Positions 10,327 to 19,008 of a DNA stretch of 50,531 nt are shown in pieces. Under the pieces are notes generated by a model. The model worked only from the letters and a program-made list of their open reading frames with translations, was not told where the DNA came from and did no database searches. Source of the DNA: Polychytrium aggregatum (lineage: Eukaryota; Chytridiomycota; Chytridiomycetes; Polychytriales); NCBI RefSeq assembly GCF_025602895.1, contig NW_026516415.1, positions 1 through 50,531 on the forward strand, in the 5' to 3' direction. The number at the start of each line of letters is the position of its first letter. The first letter of the stretch is position 1. The position numbers and the translations under genes are program-made.

Positions 10327-11546
10327 TGGTCGTCAAGTTTATTCACATCAACGACAGCCAAAGAAGCATCGATGGCAGCCAAGCGGGAGGAGGTCTTATT
10401 GGGGCAGCGAAGGGCAATGTGTCCTTCCTGCTTGCAATAAAAGCAGCGGTTGGCAGCACGGAGGGCGGCCTTGTCCTCGGCGGTCAGCCTGCGAGCGGAA
10501 GCCTGGCTGAGGTCCATGGGCTGCGGAACGTTGAAGGCTTGAGCGGGGCGAGGAGGAGGAGCAGGAGCGAACGGACGAGGAGCCGGACGGAAAGGGAGAG
10601 GAGCCGGACGAGCAGGAGCAGGAGCAGGAGCGGAGCGGTGGTTGGGACGGCGGGAGCGTTGGTCCTCCTGGCGGTTGTCGATGGCGATCGCCGCTTGCAT
10701 GAGATCTTCGAGGTTGTCGAAGGAGCGGCGGGAGAGTTCGTCTTGGACCGAGGGCTTGAGTCCACTCTCGAAGTGGAACATGAGAGGGTCTTGGGACCAA
10801 GTGACGAGGTGGACGGCTTGGCGGCGGTACTCGGCGGCATAGGCGGCGGCGGAGGTGACTTGGTAAAGCCTGACCATCTCGCGAGCAGCGGCGATGGTGG
10901 GCTGAACCTGGCCAAAGGCAGCACGGAGCCACTCGGAGAAACCGGCAAAGTCACGGATGGCAGGGGGGGAGCACTCGGGGTCTCTCTCCAACTGATCGAT
11001 GTACGGCTGCATGTAGTCTGCAGCAGTACCATCGAGATAGGATAAGGCGTAAAACACCTTATCCCTTTCAGTCTGGAAGAGGGGAGGGTTGGACACGAAG
11101 GCCAGTCTGCAATGCGAGAGGAAGGCATTGCAGCGGCTCGGGTCCTTACCAGAGAAGCGGTCGGGAGGACCTATCTGCCTGGTGGCAGAGTTGCGACCAG
11201 CAGAGTGATCCTCGGGGTCTTGGGCAGGATCATCGACGTCGTCAGGTACGCCGAAGTAGGGGCGACCTGCGCGACGGATCGGGGCGGGAGCGGGAGCAGG
11301 AGGAGGTAGCTGGGCCTGGTAGCTGCGGAGGGCCTCCTGGACACTGGCGGCGACAACTTGGCGGACATCCTCTTCACGGCGAGCCAGGACCTGGTCCATA
11401 CGATCGGTGATGCGGTTGAGCGCATCATCCTGATCGTGGAGGAACTTGGAAAAGTCCTGGAGAGAACGGGCGTTCTCGGCGGACTGGATAATGACCGCAC
11501 GGATGGCCTGGAGCTCGGGCTCGGAAAGGCCAGAAGGGGAAGCCAT
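10308..11546 (-). CDS. gag: Element B gag
   Basis: Gag of about 412 residues if started at the ATG at 11546 ([20 protein letters not shown]). The frame extends to 11642, but that part overlaps the LTR and primer site and is proline-rich leader. The N-terminus has a heptad-like region ([22 protein letters not shown]). The capsid region follows ([40 protein letters not shown]), then a repetitive PAPAPAR linker and a CX2CX4HX4C knuckle ([14 protein letters not shown]). No frame breaks. The tail [12 protein letters not shown] overlaps the shift signal. Confidence 0.88.
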   Translation of the reverse strand: MASPSGLSEPELQAIRAVIIQSAENARSLQDFSKFLHDQDDALNRITDRMDQVLARREEDVRQVVAASVQEALRSYQAQLPPPAPAPAPIRRAGRPYFGVPDDVDDPAQDPEDHSAGRNSATRQIGPPDRFSGKDPSRCNAFLSHCRLAFVSNPPLFQTERDKVFYALSYLDGTAADYMQPYIDQLERDPECSPPAIRDFAGFSEWLRAAFGQVQPTIAAAREMVRLYQVTSAAAYAAEYRRQAVHLVTWSQDPLMFHFESGLKPSVQDELSRRSFDNLEDLMQAAIAIDNRQEDQRSRRPNHRSAPAPAPARPAPLPFRPAPRPFAPAPPPRPAQAFNVPQPMDLSQASARRLTAEDKAALRAANRCFYCKQEGHIALRCPNKTSSRLAAIDASLAVVDVNKLDDQENFSA

Positions 11547-11607
11547 TGGTAAAAGAGATAGCGAAGGGAACGGGGGCAAAGGCAGGGCAAGTGGGGGGTT
11601 GTTGAAG

Positions 11608-11616
11608 GTCTTGCCA
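11608..11616 (-). other. Element B candidate self-primer binding site
   Basis: Minus-strand TGGCAAGAC lies 2 nt inside the LTR end. It is exactly complementary to GTCTTGCCA in the LTR at 18194-18202, which starts 39 nt after the first base of the TATA-like CATAAATA (18234-18241). It also begins with TGG, so a tRNA primer cannot be excluded. Confidence 0.55.
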
Positions 11617-11618
11617 AG

Positions 11619-11758
11619 TGTCAAGACTGGACAACGGGGCAAGCAGGGAAGTGCGCAAGAGTCCTAATACAAGACTCGAACGTAGGGAGAGGAGCGGGGA
11701 CTGGACTGGGACACAGAGTGTCAAGTGTAAAGCCAAAGTTTTATTCTAGATCCAAGGC
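11619..11758 (-). repeat. Element B 5' LTR, inner (R-U5) part
   Basis: 3' portion of the B LTR, ending CTTGACA on the minus strand (TGTCA...TGACA with the outer part). It contains AATAAA near 11741-11746. It is continuous with 18172-18612 when F1 and one AAGGC copy are set aside; total LTR about 581 bp. Confidence 0.75.
11754..11758. repeat. Target duplication of F1 (left copy)
   Basis: AAGGC, repeated at 18167-18171 on the other side of F1. Confidence 0.95.
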
Positions 11759-12549
11759 TGTTAGAGTCCAAAGGGGACTCAACGGCAAAAGAAGAAGTGA
11801 GCTCGAAGTGAGCTCAGGGAAGGCAAGGGTAAAGTCCGAAGTGGACTCGGAGAGGGAGCGAGGGAAGCAAAGATCCGTTCAAGATAAGACTAGTCTCGAA
11901 ATGAGACGTGAGGAACACTCAGAGAATAAAGTAGAAGGCACTTTATTTAGTCCTATTTTGAACGCTAAGGTTCGACTACACATCGCGGGGGTCAGGCTAT
12001 TTATAGACAAGTCCGGACTTGGCAGCGAAGGGCGGCCAAGGGAGGGAAAAGTGGGCGATCGAGCAGGGCGAAGGGGGCGATGCACGAACGAGGGCCGAGA
12101 AGGACCACCGAGACAGGCAGAGAACCAAAGCGAGAGAGGCGCAAGCAAAAGCGAAGCACCTGGCAGGAGAAACGTGCAAAGGCGAAGCAATGTGACTCAA
12201 CGTCCAAGAAGCGGATTGGTCAAGTATAAGGTTGGGGCAAATGCATGCGAGATGAACAAGAGATCGGGGCGGTCAGGCAGGTCATGAGTCACCGGTGGGG
12301 GGACACATGACCGGCAGCCGAATTGCAACCAATCGCAGCAAGGCGCGTGCACAAACAAACCGGCGCGTGCGAAGAAGACAAAGGAAGCGGAGCAGCGCGG
12401 GAAAACGGAAGTGCGGAAGGAGCGGAAAAGACAGGCAAAAGGCGGAAAATCGGAGGGGAACTGCAAGGCTACACACAAACAAACAGAAAGGCAAAAGAAT
12501 AGCCAAGTGTGCAGTCAAAGTGGAGAACAAGCAGGAGCTATCCCTAACA
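11759..12549 (-). repeat. F1 3' LTR
   Basis: 791 bp, TGTTAGGGAT...CTCTAACA on the minus strand. TATA box TATAAATA with AATAAA about 60 nt further on. Equal to 17376-18166 on reading. Confidence 0.96.
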
Positions 12550-12567
12550 TCATCCCCTTCCTTAGCG
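12550..12567 (-). other. F1 polypurine tract
   Basis: Minus-strand CTAAGGAAGGGGATGA lies directly against the 3' LTR start, where plus-strand priming would begin. It follows the pol stop by a few bases. Confidence 0.7.
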
Positions 12568-15500
12568 ACGAACTCCGGACGTCGCCTTCGGCTTTGAGGG
12601 ATAGCGAAGGTGGAAGTCAGCAACAAGATCAGTGGCGTGGGAAACATTGGCAGCGGGCTCCCAAGACCGGTCAGTCTCGGAATAGCCCTTCCACTGAACC
12701 AAGTACTGTAAGCGACCACGGAAGAGCCGAGAATCGAGAACAGTCTCGACCTCAAACTCTTCCTGGGAGTTAACAAGAATGGGAGGTGGTTCTGGTTGGG
12801 TGAACTCGGGAACAATGTCCTTCGTTCGGGGTTCAAGGAGGGATACATGGAAAACGGGGTGAACTTTAAGTGTGGAAGGGAGTTTAAGCTCAAAGGCAAC
12901 GGGGTTGATGCGGCGAAGAACTTTAAAGGGGCCAAGCTTTTTCTGGTCAAGCTTGTTGGAGGGACGAAGGGTGCGAATGTGGCGACGATCCAGAAAAACG
13001 AGGTCGCCAACGGAGATGTCGGGAGTGGGGAGACGGGATTTGTTGGCCTGCACAGTGTAGGACTCTTGGGCAACCCGGAGGTTGGCCTTGAGATCCTCGA
13101 GAACGGTCTGAAGTCGGTCGACACGTTCTTCGGCAGAGGGCACAACAGAGGGATCACGAATGATAGAGGGATCGAAAATGGGGTGATGGCCATGGACTGC
13201 AAAGAAGGGAGTCATGCCAGTGGAGGTGTTTTCCGAGTTGTTGTAAGTGAACTCGGCAAGGGGAAGGTGAAGGGTCCAGTCGTCTTGCAGGTAATTGCAA
13301 TGGATACGCAAATACTGCTCGATGACCTGGTTGAGAACCTCGGTCGAACCGTCGGTCTCGGGGTGGAAGGCAGAAGAAAGGGAAATCTTCGTCTTCAGAA
13401 GCTCATTGAAGCGCCTCCAGAAGGCCGAAGTAAACTGAGTTCCTCGGTCCGAAACAATAGACCGGGGACAACCATGCAAGCGGAAGATGTGGGAGAGGAA
13501 GAGTTCGGCGGTTTGCTCGCCTGTAACCGTCTTCGTGGTGGGCACAAAGTGTGCTTGTTTGGACAGGCGGTCCTTAACCACGAAGATCGAGTCAAAACCG
13601 TTCGAAGGTGGGAGATCCGTGATGAAGTCCATCGACAGGTCCCACCAACGTTCGGAAGGAACGGGGAGAGGATGAAGTAAACCATAAGGGGAGTGACGGG
13701 ACGGCTTGGCTCGCTGGCACGCTTCACAATTAGCAATGAAGCGACGCACAGACTTACGAAGCCGGGGCCAGTGAAAGTCCCGGGAGACGAGCTCAACGGT
13801 CTTGGCAAGACCAAAGTGACCAGCGGCAGCGGAGCAGTGACGTTGCTCAAACACTTTGAGCTGGAGCTCGGGGGAAGGGACAACGATCAGGTCTTTAAAG
13901 TAAAGGAGACCGTCACGGAAGGAGTAATCGCCATCAAGACGTTTGGCGTTAAAGTCAGAAAGGAGGGAACAAGAAAGGGTGGCAGCTCGAATCTCGGAAA
14001 GAAAGTCGGGATTCGAGCCGATAACAGTGATGCTGTCGAGAGAAATAGACTCGAACAGCTGAAGGAAGTTGGTGGAGTGGAGGGAGTCACCAGGCTTTAT
14101 CTCAAAGTCAGAACGGCGACTGAGAGCATCGGCTTTGGTGTTGAGACGACCAGGGCGGTGGTAAATGCGAAAAGCAAAGTCAGAAAGGAATTGGGCCCAC
14201 CGGAACTGGCGGCGAGAAAGTTGAGAAGCGGCAGTGAACCGGGTAAGGTTCTGATGATCAGAGAAAACAAGAGTGGGAATATCAGGGTCGGCAGCCATCA
14301 AGTAATGACGCCAGGCGGTAAAGGAATCGACAATGGCGAGGAGCTCTTTGTCGTGAGTGTCATAATTCACCTCGGCGGGACGGAATTGCCGAGAGTGAAA
14401 AGCAACGGGGTGAAGAGCGCCGTCAGGGTCAAACTGAGAAAGGACGGCACCCAAAGCAAAGTCAGAAGCATCGGGCTCGATGACAGCGGGTTTAGAGAAA
14501 TCAAAGTATCGAAGAATAGGTGCGGAAGTGAAGGAAAGTTTAAGAGAATCAAAAGCCTCTTGGGCCTCGGGAGACCAAGAGAAGGTGGAGGATTTGGTAG
14601 TGAGGGAAGTCAAAGGACGAGCAAGTGCGGAAAAGTCCTTGACGAAGCGGCGGTAAAAGTTTGCGAAACCAATAAAGACTTGGATATCGCGAGCAGAAGA
14701 GGGAACAGGCCAAAGGGAAACGGCCTCGACCTTGGCAGGGTCCATTTTGATGCCATCGGCAGAAATGATCATGCCGAGAAAGTCAACTTCAGAAAGGTCA
14801 AAAGAACACTTGGCCGGATTGACCTTAAGGGAGTGTTCACGAAGGCGAGAGAGAACAAGCTTAACATGCTCCTCATGCTCCTGGGGATCTTTTGAGAAGA
14901 TCAGGATGTCGTCAAGATAAATGACAACACAGACACCAAGGAGGTCCGAGAAGATGTCGTTCATAAAAAACTGAAAAGCAGCGGGGGCATTCGAAAGACC
15001 AAAGGGGATAACATTGTACTCAAATGAGCCAGATTTGCAAACAAAAGCAGTCTTCCACTCATCGCCCTTCTTGACACGAACCAAGTGGTAAGCATCAGGA
15101 AGGTCGAGGTGTGAGAAGACGCGGGCAGAAGAAAGTTTATCCAGAAGATCCTGGAAGAGGGGAAGTGGGTAACGGTTCTTCTTCGTGATGGCATTGAGGC
15201 CTCGGTAGTCGACGCAAAGGCGAAGACCACCATTGGGCTTCTTCACGAAGAAGCAGGGAGCACCAACGGGAGAAGAGGATTTGGAGATCCAACCACGTGC
15301 GAGGGCGTTGGTCAGATACTCCGAAAGAGCAGATTCCTCGGCCGGGGACAAAGGATAGACTTTCCCCGGCTTTGGCAAACGAGGTTCCTTTCCATCCTCG
15401 GTCCGTACAAACTCAATGGACAAGTCATACGGACGATGAGGAGGCAAGGAAGAAGGAGGGTCAGACTTGAGGCTGAAAACGTCGCCAAACTCATTGTATT

Positions 15501-16440
15501 TGAGTGGGACGCCTCGAGAGTCAACAGGGGTGCCAGACTCGGCATACACCTTCGTCGTGAGCACGGACCTTATCGACACCGTAGGATACGTCTCCGGCGA
15601 AGGAGGACGGATATCCATTTGGGCAGCGAAAATGTCGAGCTTGTCTTCCCGTGCAAGACGGAGAAGACTCGCCGCATTAACGAGCTCAATGTCGGGTGAA
15701 GATAAAGCCGTTGGCTCTTCAGAAAGCGAAGCAGAGTCAAGGCGGGAAGAAAGGGAAGGCGAAGTGCCAAAGGAGGGAACCGGTGTAAGGGAAGGACCGG
15801 AGGGAGGAGGAGTCAAAGGCGAAGTGCCCGAAGGGGGAGGCGAGGAGCCGGAAGCGGACGGAGTGTCCAAGGAAGAAGCAGAGACATCCGCGAGGATGTG
15901 TCCATCAGCAAGGCAAGAGGGATCGGAGAATGAAAGGGAGAGGGACTTCCAATTAACAACTGGATTATGCAAGCGCATCCAGGGAAGACCAAGAGTGATG
16001 GGAGTGGTGGAGAGTCGAGTCACAAGAAAAGAAATCGACTCGGTGTGGGAACCAATGGTCAGAGTCAAAGGCGCGGTTTGGAAACGAATGAAACCGGCCG
16101 AAGAACCATCAGCAAGGGAAACGGAGTAAGGAGTAGAAAGAGGGATAAGAGAGAGTTTATGGAGATCGGCAAAGGCAGGATCAATGAGGGCAAGAGCGGA
16201 ACATCCATCATCAATAAAAACAGAAAGGGAGATGGAGACCGGGCCAGAAAGACTCATGACGATAAGAGTGGCCGGAAGAAGAAGCTTATCGTCCGATAGT
16301 GACGAGTCAGAGGGGGAAGATGTTCGTATCGCCGAACAGACCACCTCGCTTACTTGCGAGGTGCTGCTCGGCTGTGAGCATTTCCCGAGTTCCGTTTGAC
16401 CAGAACCGGGCACTGCTGAACATCGCGACTGCCGGGACAA
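12562..16440 (-). CDS. pol: F1 pol polyprotein: PR, RT, RNase H, IN, chromodomain
   Basis: 1292-residue open frame; the natural product starts at the -1 shift site (16380-16386), not at the ATG at 16440. In order: protease region with FIDDGCSALAL in place of the usual D-S/T-G-A; RT with [31 protein letters not shown] and YLDDILIFS; RNase H with [11 protein letters not shown]; integrase with H-H-C-C (CSAAAGHFG, CEACQRAK) and D,D-35-E (MDFITDLP, SDRGTQF, DGSTEVL); a GPF module (KKLGPFKVLRRINP); and a chromodomain (EEFEVETVLDSRLF, YLVQWKGYSETDRSWEP) ending near SGVRR. No frame breaks. The missing Ser/Thr after the catalytic Asp is shared in part by F2, so it is a family trait rather than damage. 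Confidence 0.94.
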   Translation of the reverse strand: MSRQSRCSAVPGSGQTELGKCSQPSSTSQVSEVVCSAIRTSSPSDSSLSDDKLLLPATLIVMSLSGPVSISLSVFIDDGCSALALIDPAFADLHKLSLIPLSTPYSVSLADGSSAGFIRFQTAPLTLTIGSHTESISFLVTRLSTTPITLGLPWMRLHNPVVNWKSLSLSFSDPSCLADGHILADVSASSLDTPSASGSSPPPSGTSPLTPPPSGPSLTPVPSFGTSPSLSSRLDSASLSEEPTALSSPDIELVNAASLLRLAREDKLDIFAAQMDIRPPSPETYPTVSIRSVLTTKVYAESGTPVDSRGVPLKYNEFGDVFSLKSDPPSSLPPHRPYDLSIEFVRTEDGKEPRLPKPGKVYPLSPAEESALSEYLTNALARGWISKSSSPVGAPCFFVKKPNGGLRLCVDYRGLNAITKKNRYPLPLFQDLLDKLSSARVFSHLDLPDAYHLVRVKKGDEWKTAFVCKSGSFEYNVIPFGLSNAPAAFQFFMNDIFSDLLGVCVVIYLDDILIFSKDPQEHEEHVKLVLSRLREHSLKVNPAKCSFDLSEVDFLGMIISADGIKMDPAKVEAVSLWPVPSSARDIQVFIGFANFYRRFVKDFSALARPLTSLTTKSSTFSWSPEAQEAFDSLKLSFTSAPILRYFDFSKPAVIEPDASDFALGAVLSQFDPDGALHPVAFHSRQFRPAEVNYDTHDKELLAIVDSFTAWRHYLMAADPDIPTLVFSDHQNLTRFTAASQLSRRQFRWAQFLSDFAFRIYHRPGRLNTKADALSRRSDFEIKPGDSLHSTNFLQLFESISLDSITVIGSNPDFLSEIRAATLSCSLLSDFNAKRLDGDYSFRDGLLYFKDLIVVPSPELQLKVFEQRHCSAAAGHFGLAKTVELVSRDFHWPRLRKSVRRFIANCEACQRAKPSRHSPYGLLHPLPVPSERWWDLSMDFITDLPPSNGFDSIFVVKDRLSKQAHFVPTTKTVTGEQTAELFLSHIFRLHGCPRSIVSDRGTQFTSAFWRRFNELLKTKISLSSAFHPETDGSTEVLNQVIEQYLRIHCNYLQDDWTLHLPLAEFTYNNSENTSTGMTPFFAVHGHHPIFDPSIIRDPSVVPSAEERVDRLQTVLEDLKANLRVAQESYTVQANKSRLPTPDISVGDLVFLDRRHIRTLRPSNKLDQKKLGPFKVLRRINPVAFELKLPSTLKVHPVFHVSLLEPRTKDIVPEFTQPEPPPILVNSQEEFEVETVLDSRLFRGRLQYLVQWKGYSETDRSWEPAANVSHATDLVADFHLRYPSKPKATSGVRR
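16331..16386 (-). promoter_or_regulatory. F1 gag-pol -1 frameshift signal
   Basis: Heptamer GGGAAAT (16380-16386, minus) in gag phase tcG GGA AAT, then a 7-nt spacer and a two-part stem. The outer stem is GCCGAGCAG/CTGTTCGGC (9 pairs, one G-U). The inner stem is CACCTCGC/GCGAGGTG with loop AAGTAA and a 2-nt bulge. Pol is open in -1. Confidence 0.82.
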
Positions 16441-17304
16441 GACTTTTCCCCGCAGTACAAGCAGAGACCCTGCTCACGACGTCGCTTTTTCTCGACGTCG
16501 GAGAGCTTAGCAGGGCGGACCGAGACAGAGTCAAGGTCCATGGGAGTGGGTGCAGAAGAGGAGGAAGAAGAAACATGCGCGGGAGAATGGTGGTGATGGG
16601 GAGCAGAGCGAGAAGAAGGAGGAGGAGGTTGGGAACGGGAGGAGACCTTGAGACGATGGAGGGCATCGTCGTACTCGACCGCTGCCTTGATCAACTCGGG
16701 CAAGGAAGCGGGAGCGGGGCGGAGACCGATGAGGTGGAACTTGACCTCAGACTTCAAACCCTCCTTGAAGAAGTGCATCTTGGTGGGTTCGTCAGTCTGG
16801 ACGCGGGCGGCGAGCTGGACGAAGCGGGTGGCGAAGGCTTGGCAGGACTTGAGCTGGACCAAGCGTTTGAGGTCGTTCAAGGCCTTATCTTGCGAGGAGG
16901 CCGTGTCCTCACCGAAGGTCGACTTGAGGGCAACTTCAAAATCCGCGAAGGAAGCCGGGAAGCGGTTGGCCATATAAAAGGCGGCCTCGTACCATTTGAA
17001 AGCTTCGCCGCGGAGGAAGGAGGTGGCATAAAGGACCTTCTGGCGCTCGGGCGCAAAGAAGGCAGGATCGGCGAGGAAGACGAGGTGGCACTGGGCGAGG
17101 AAGGCCGTCGTCTCGTCGCGGGAACCTAGGAACTCCTTGGGCTTGTTCACCTGGTAGACCTTGGCGGGGAGCGGCGGCGGGAGCTTGCAGATCTTGGATC
17201 TGACGATGGAGAGCAGCGTTCTGGGTCATGAGGGCGTTCATACGCTCCTCCATGCGCGCCAGGTACGCATTGAGATCTGCCGGGGGTGCAGCAGGCTCAG
17301 CCAT
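16350..17304 (-). pseudogene. gag: F1 gag with one frameshift
   Basis: Starts MAEPAAPPADLNAYLARMEERM at 17304, with a coiled-coil-like stretch (ERMNALMTQNAALHRQIQDLQ). The frame then changes within the GC-rich run at about 17165-17184: downstream gag (VNKPKEFLGSRDETTAFLAQ, AFKWYEAAFYMANRF, CQAFATRFVQLAARV) is read one base over, as if one base had been added. The C-terminus has four cysteines (CLYCGEKSCPGSRDVQQC), a CX2CX4CX8C pattern without the usual His of a zinc knuckle. It ends RNSGNAHSRAAPRK across the frameshift signal. An assembly error in the GC run is the other explanation for the break. Confidence 0.82.
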
Positions 17305-17361
17305 CGGATCGACGAGGGAAAGAGAGGCGAAAGAAGAAGAAAGGCCGGGAAGCCAAGAGGG

Positions 17362-17373
17362 AGCGTTCAAAAT
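17362..17373 (-). other. F1 candidate self-primer binding site
   Basis: Minus-strand ATTTTGAACGCT starts 2 nt inside the 5' LTR. It is the exact 12-nt complement of AGCGTTCAAAAT in the LTR (17572-17583), which begins 39 nt after the first base of the TATA box (17615-17622). Confidence 0.75.
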
Positions 17374-17375
17374 GA

Positions 17376-18166
17376 TGTTAGAGTCCAAAGGGGACTCAAC
17401 GGCAAAAGAAGAAGTGAGCTCGAAGTGAGCTCAGGGAAGGCAAGGGTAAAGTCCGAAGTGGACTCGGAGAGGGAGCGAGGGAAGCAAAGATCCGTTCAAG
17501 ATAAGACTAGTCTCGAAATGAGACGTGAGGAACACTCAGAGAATAAAGTAGAAGGCACTTTATTTAGTCCTATTTTGAACGCTAAGGTTCGACTACACAT
17601 CGCGGGGGTCAGGCTATTTATAGACAAGTCCGGACTTGGCAGCGAAGGGCGGCCAAGGGAGGGAAAAGTGGGCGATCGAGCAGGGCGAAGGGGGCGATGC
17701 ACGAACGAGGGCCGAGAAGGACCACCGAGACAGGCAGAGAACCAAAGCGAGAGAGGCGCAAGCAAAAGCGAAGCACCTGGCAGGAGAAACGTGCAAAGGC
17801 GAAGCAATGTGACTCAACGTCCAAGAAGCGGATTGGTCAAGTATAAGGTTGGGGCAAATGCATGCGAGATGAACAAGAGATCGGGGCGGTCAGGCAGGTC
17901 ATGAGTCACCGGTGGGGGGACACATGACCGGCAGCCGAATTGCAACCAATCGCAGCAAGGCGCGTGCACAAACAAACCGGCGCGTGCGAAGAAGACAAAG
18001 GAAGCGGAGCAGCGCGGGAAAACGGAAGTGCGGAAGGAGCGGAAAAGACAGGCAAAAGGCGGAAAATCGGAGGGGAACTGCAAGGCTACACACAAACAAA
18101 CAGAAAGGCAAAAGAATAGCCAAGTGTGCAGTCAAAGTGGAGAACAAGCAGGAGCTATCCCTAACA
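17376..18166 (-). repeat. F1 5' LTR
   Basis: 791 bp, same as 11759-12549. TATAAATA at 17615-17622, AATAAA just after the proposed RNA start, TGTTA...TAACA ends. Confidence 0.96.
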
Positions 18167-18171
18167 AAGGC
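18167..18171. repeat. Target duplication of F1 (right copy)
   Basis: AAGGC, matching 11754-11758. Confidence 0.95.
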
Positions 18172-18612
18172 TTAGGATACTAAAAATACAAAGTGGCAAG
18201 ACGAAGGCAAAGGACAGAGGCTGGTCGGAGGACTATTTATGCGAGCGCCAAGGATCGACGCTGCAGAGCGAGGGGGCAGGAGCGAAGCAGCGGCGGGGAG
18301 GGCGAAGCAGCGAGCGAAGCAGGTGGCGGCCGTGACTCGGGATCCGTGAGTCAGCGGGCGTCAGTGGCGGCGGCATGGCGGCGCCAAGGCGTCAGGCGGC
18401 GTCGAGGCGGCGTCGTGGGCGTAACCCATGACCAACAGCAAGGAAGCGGGAACGGAACACAGACAGCGCGCGTGCTGGCGGTAAGACAACAAGGCAGCAC
18501 AGCGCGGGAAACGAACAAACAGAAGGAAGGGAAAGCGCTAAGGCAGGCAAACAGAAAGGAAAGGGCAATGGTAAAGGAAGGAAGAGGGCAAAGGCAGAGG
18601 GTGTTCATGACA
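18172..18612 (-). repeat. Element B 5' LTR, outer (U3-R) part
   Basis: Begins TGTCATGAACACCC at 18612 on the minus strand. TATA-like CATAAATA at 18234-18241, then the self-primer complement at 18194-18202. It joins 11758 once F1 is removed. Right flank 18613-18617 is CCCCC, the presumed target duplication in D. Confidence 0.8.
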
Positions 18613-18988
18613 CCCCCGCCCACCGACTCTACGATTTCAGAGGGATGGGTTCAGTTCTTATCCCCAGACCAGGACCATCATTCGACCAGCTCGTCCTCTT
18701 TTCCAAGCACCTTCTGGGCCCGCTCCGGCTGTTCGCGATCCAAATGCGATGGAGATCGACAATGTGAATAACCGCCCCATTGGGAAACTCTCCGACCGTG
18801 AGAGAGATTTCCTCAGGAAGAAAGGTGGATGCTACCGTTGCCGCAAGTTTGGGCACATAGCCCGCGACTGCCCGGTCGATCAAAGGATCAATAGCCTCGA
18901 AATCGTCGACCAAGGAACGACCTACGAACCTCCGCACGAAGACTCGGGAAACGTGGAGGCGGCAACCCCTGTCAGCTGGACCTATTGA
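18613..18988 (+). pseudogene. gag: Element D gag, C-terminal fragment
   Basis: Gag frame is open from the B junction to a TGA at 18986-18988. It shows a proline/alanine-rich linker (APSGPAPAVRDPNAMEID), then RERDFLRKKGG and a CX2CX4HX4C zinc knuckle (CYRCRKFGHIARDC). The last residues, EDSGNVEAATPVSWTY, cover the slippery site. The capsid part and start codon are missing because of the B insertion; the ATG at 18749 is internal. Confidence 0.85.
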
Positions 18989-19008
18989 AGGACACGGCGG
19001 GTTGTCGC
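18946..19008 (+). promoter_or_regulatory. Element D gag-pol -1 frameshift signal
   Basis: GGGAAAC (18946-18952) in gag phase tcG GGA AAC, a 6-nt spacer, then GCGGCAACCC (18959-18968) pairing with GGGTTGTCGC (18999-19008), ten pairs with one G-U, around a 30-nt loop that holds the gag stop. Pol is open in -1 from the heptamer. Confidence 0.78.

Larger units (their letters stand above)
11759..18166 (-). mobile_element. Element F1: complete LTR retrotransposon of family F
   Basis: 6408 bp, with two 791-bp LTRs that look identical by eye, self-primer site, gag, -1 signal, pol and polypurine tract, flanked by AAGGC on both sides. It is inserted in the 5' LTR of element B. Gag carries one frameshift, so autonomous activity is doubtful although the LTRs imply recent insertion. 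Confidence 0.95.
8547..18612 (-). mobile_element. Element B: Ty3/gypsy retrotransposon, 5' part, interrupted by F1
   Basis: Minus-strand order: 5' LTR (18612-18172 plus 11758-11619), primer site, gag, pol up to RT, where A1 begins. Element F1 with its AAGGC duplication lies inside the LTR. The outer end TGTCATGAAC abuts D gag coding at 18613, so B entered D; the 3' half lies left of the window behind A1 and C. Confidence 0.88.

Noticed and set aside
11719..11726. TGTCAAGTG at 11719 as the inner end of the B LTR
   Set aside because: It gives TGTCA/TGACA ends but no primer site. The second TGTCAAG at 11619 gives the same ends plus a segment matching the LTR at the 39-nt spacing seen in the other families.
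13693..14895. 400-codon plus-strand ORF opposite F1 pol
   Set aside because: Antisense of RNase H and integrase of F1, no known motif; the same shadow is broken in F2.
17376..18166. Short ORFs inside the F LTRs (60-190 codons, both strands)
   Set aside because: Lie wholly within LTR sequence, repeat in each LTR and have no coding features.
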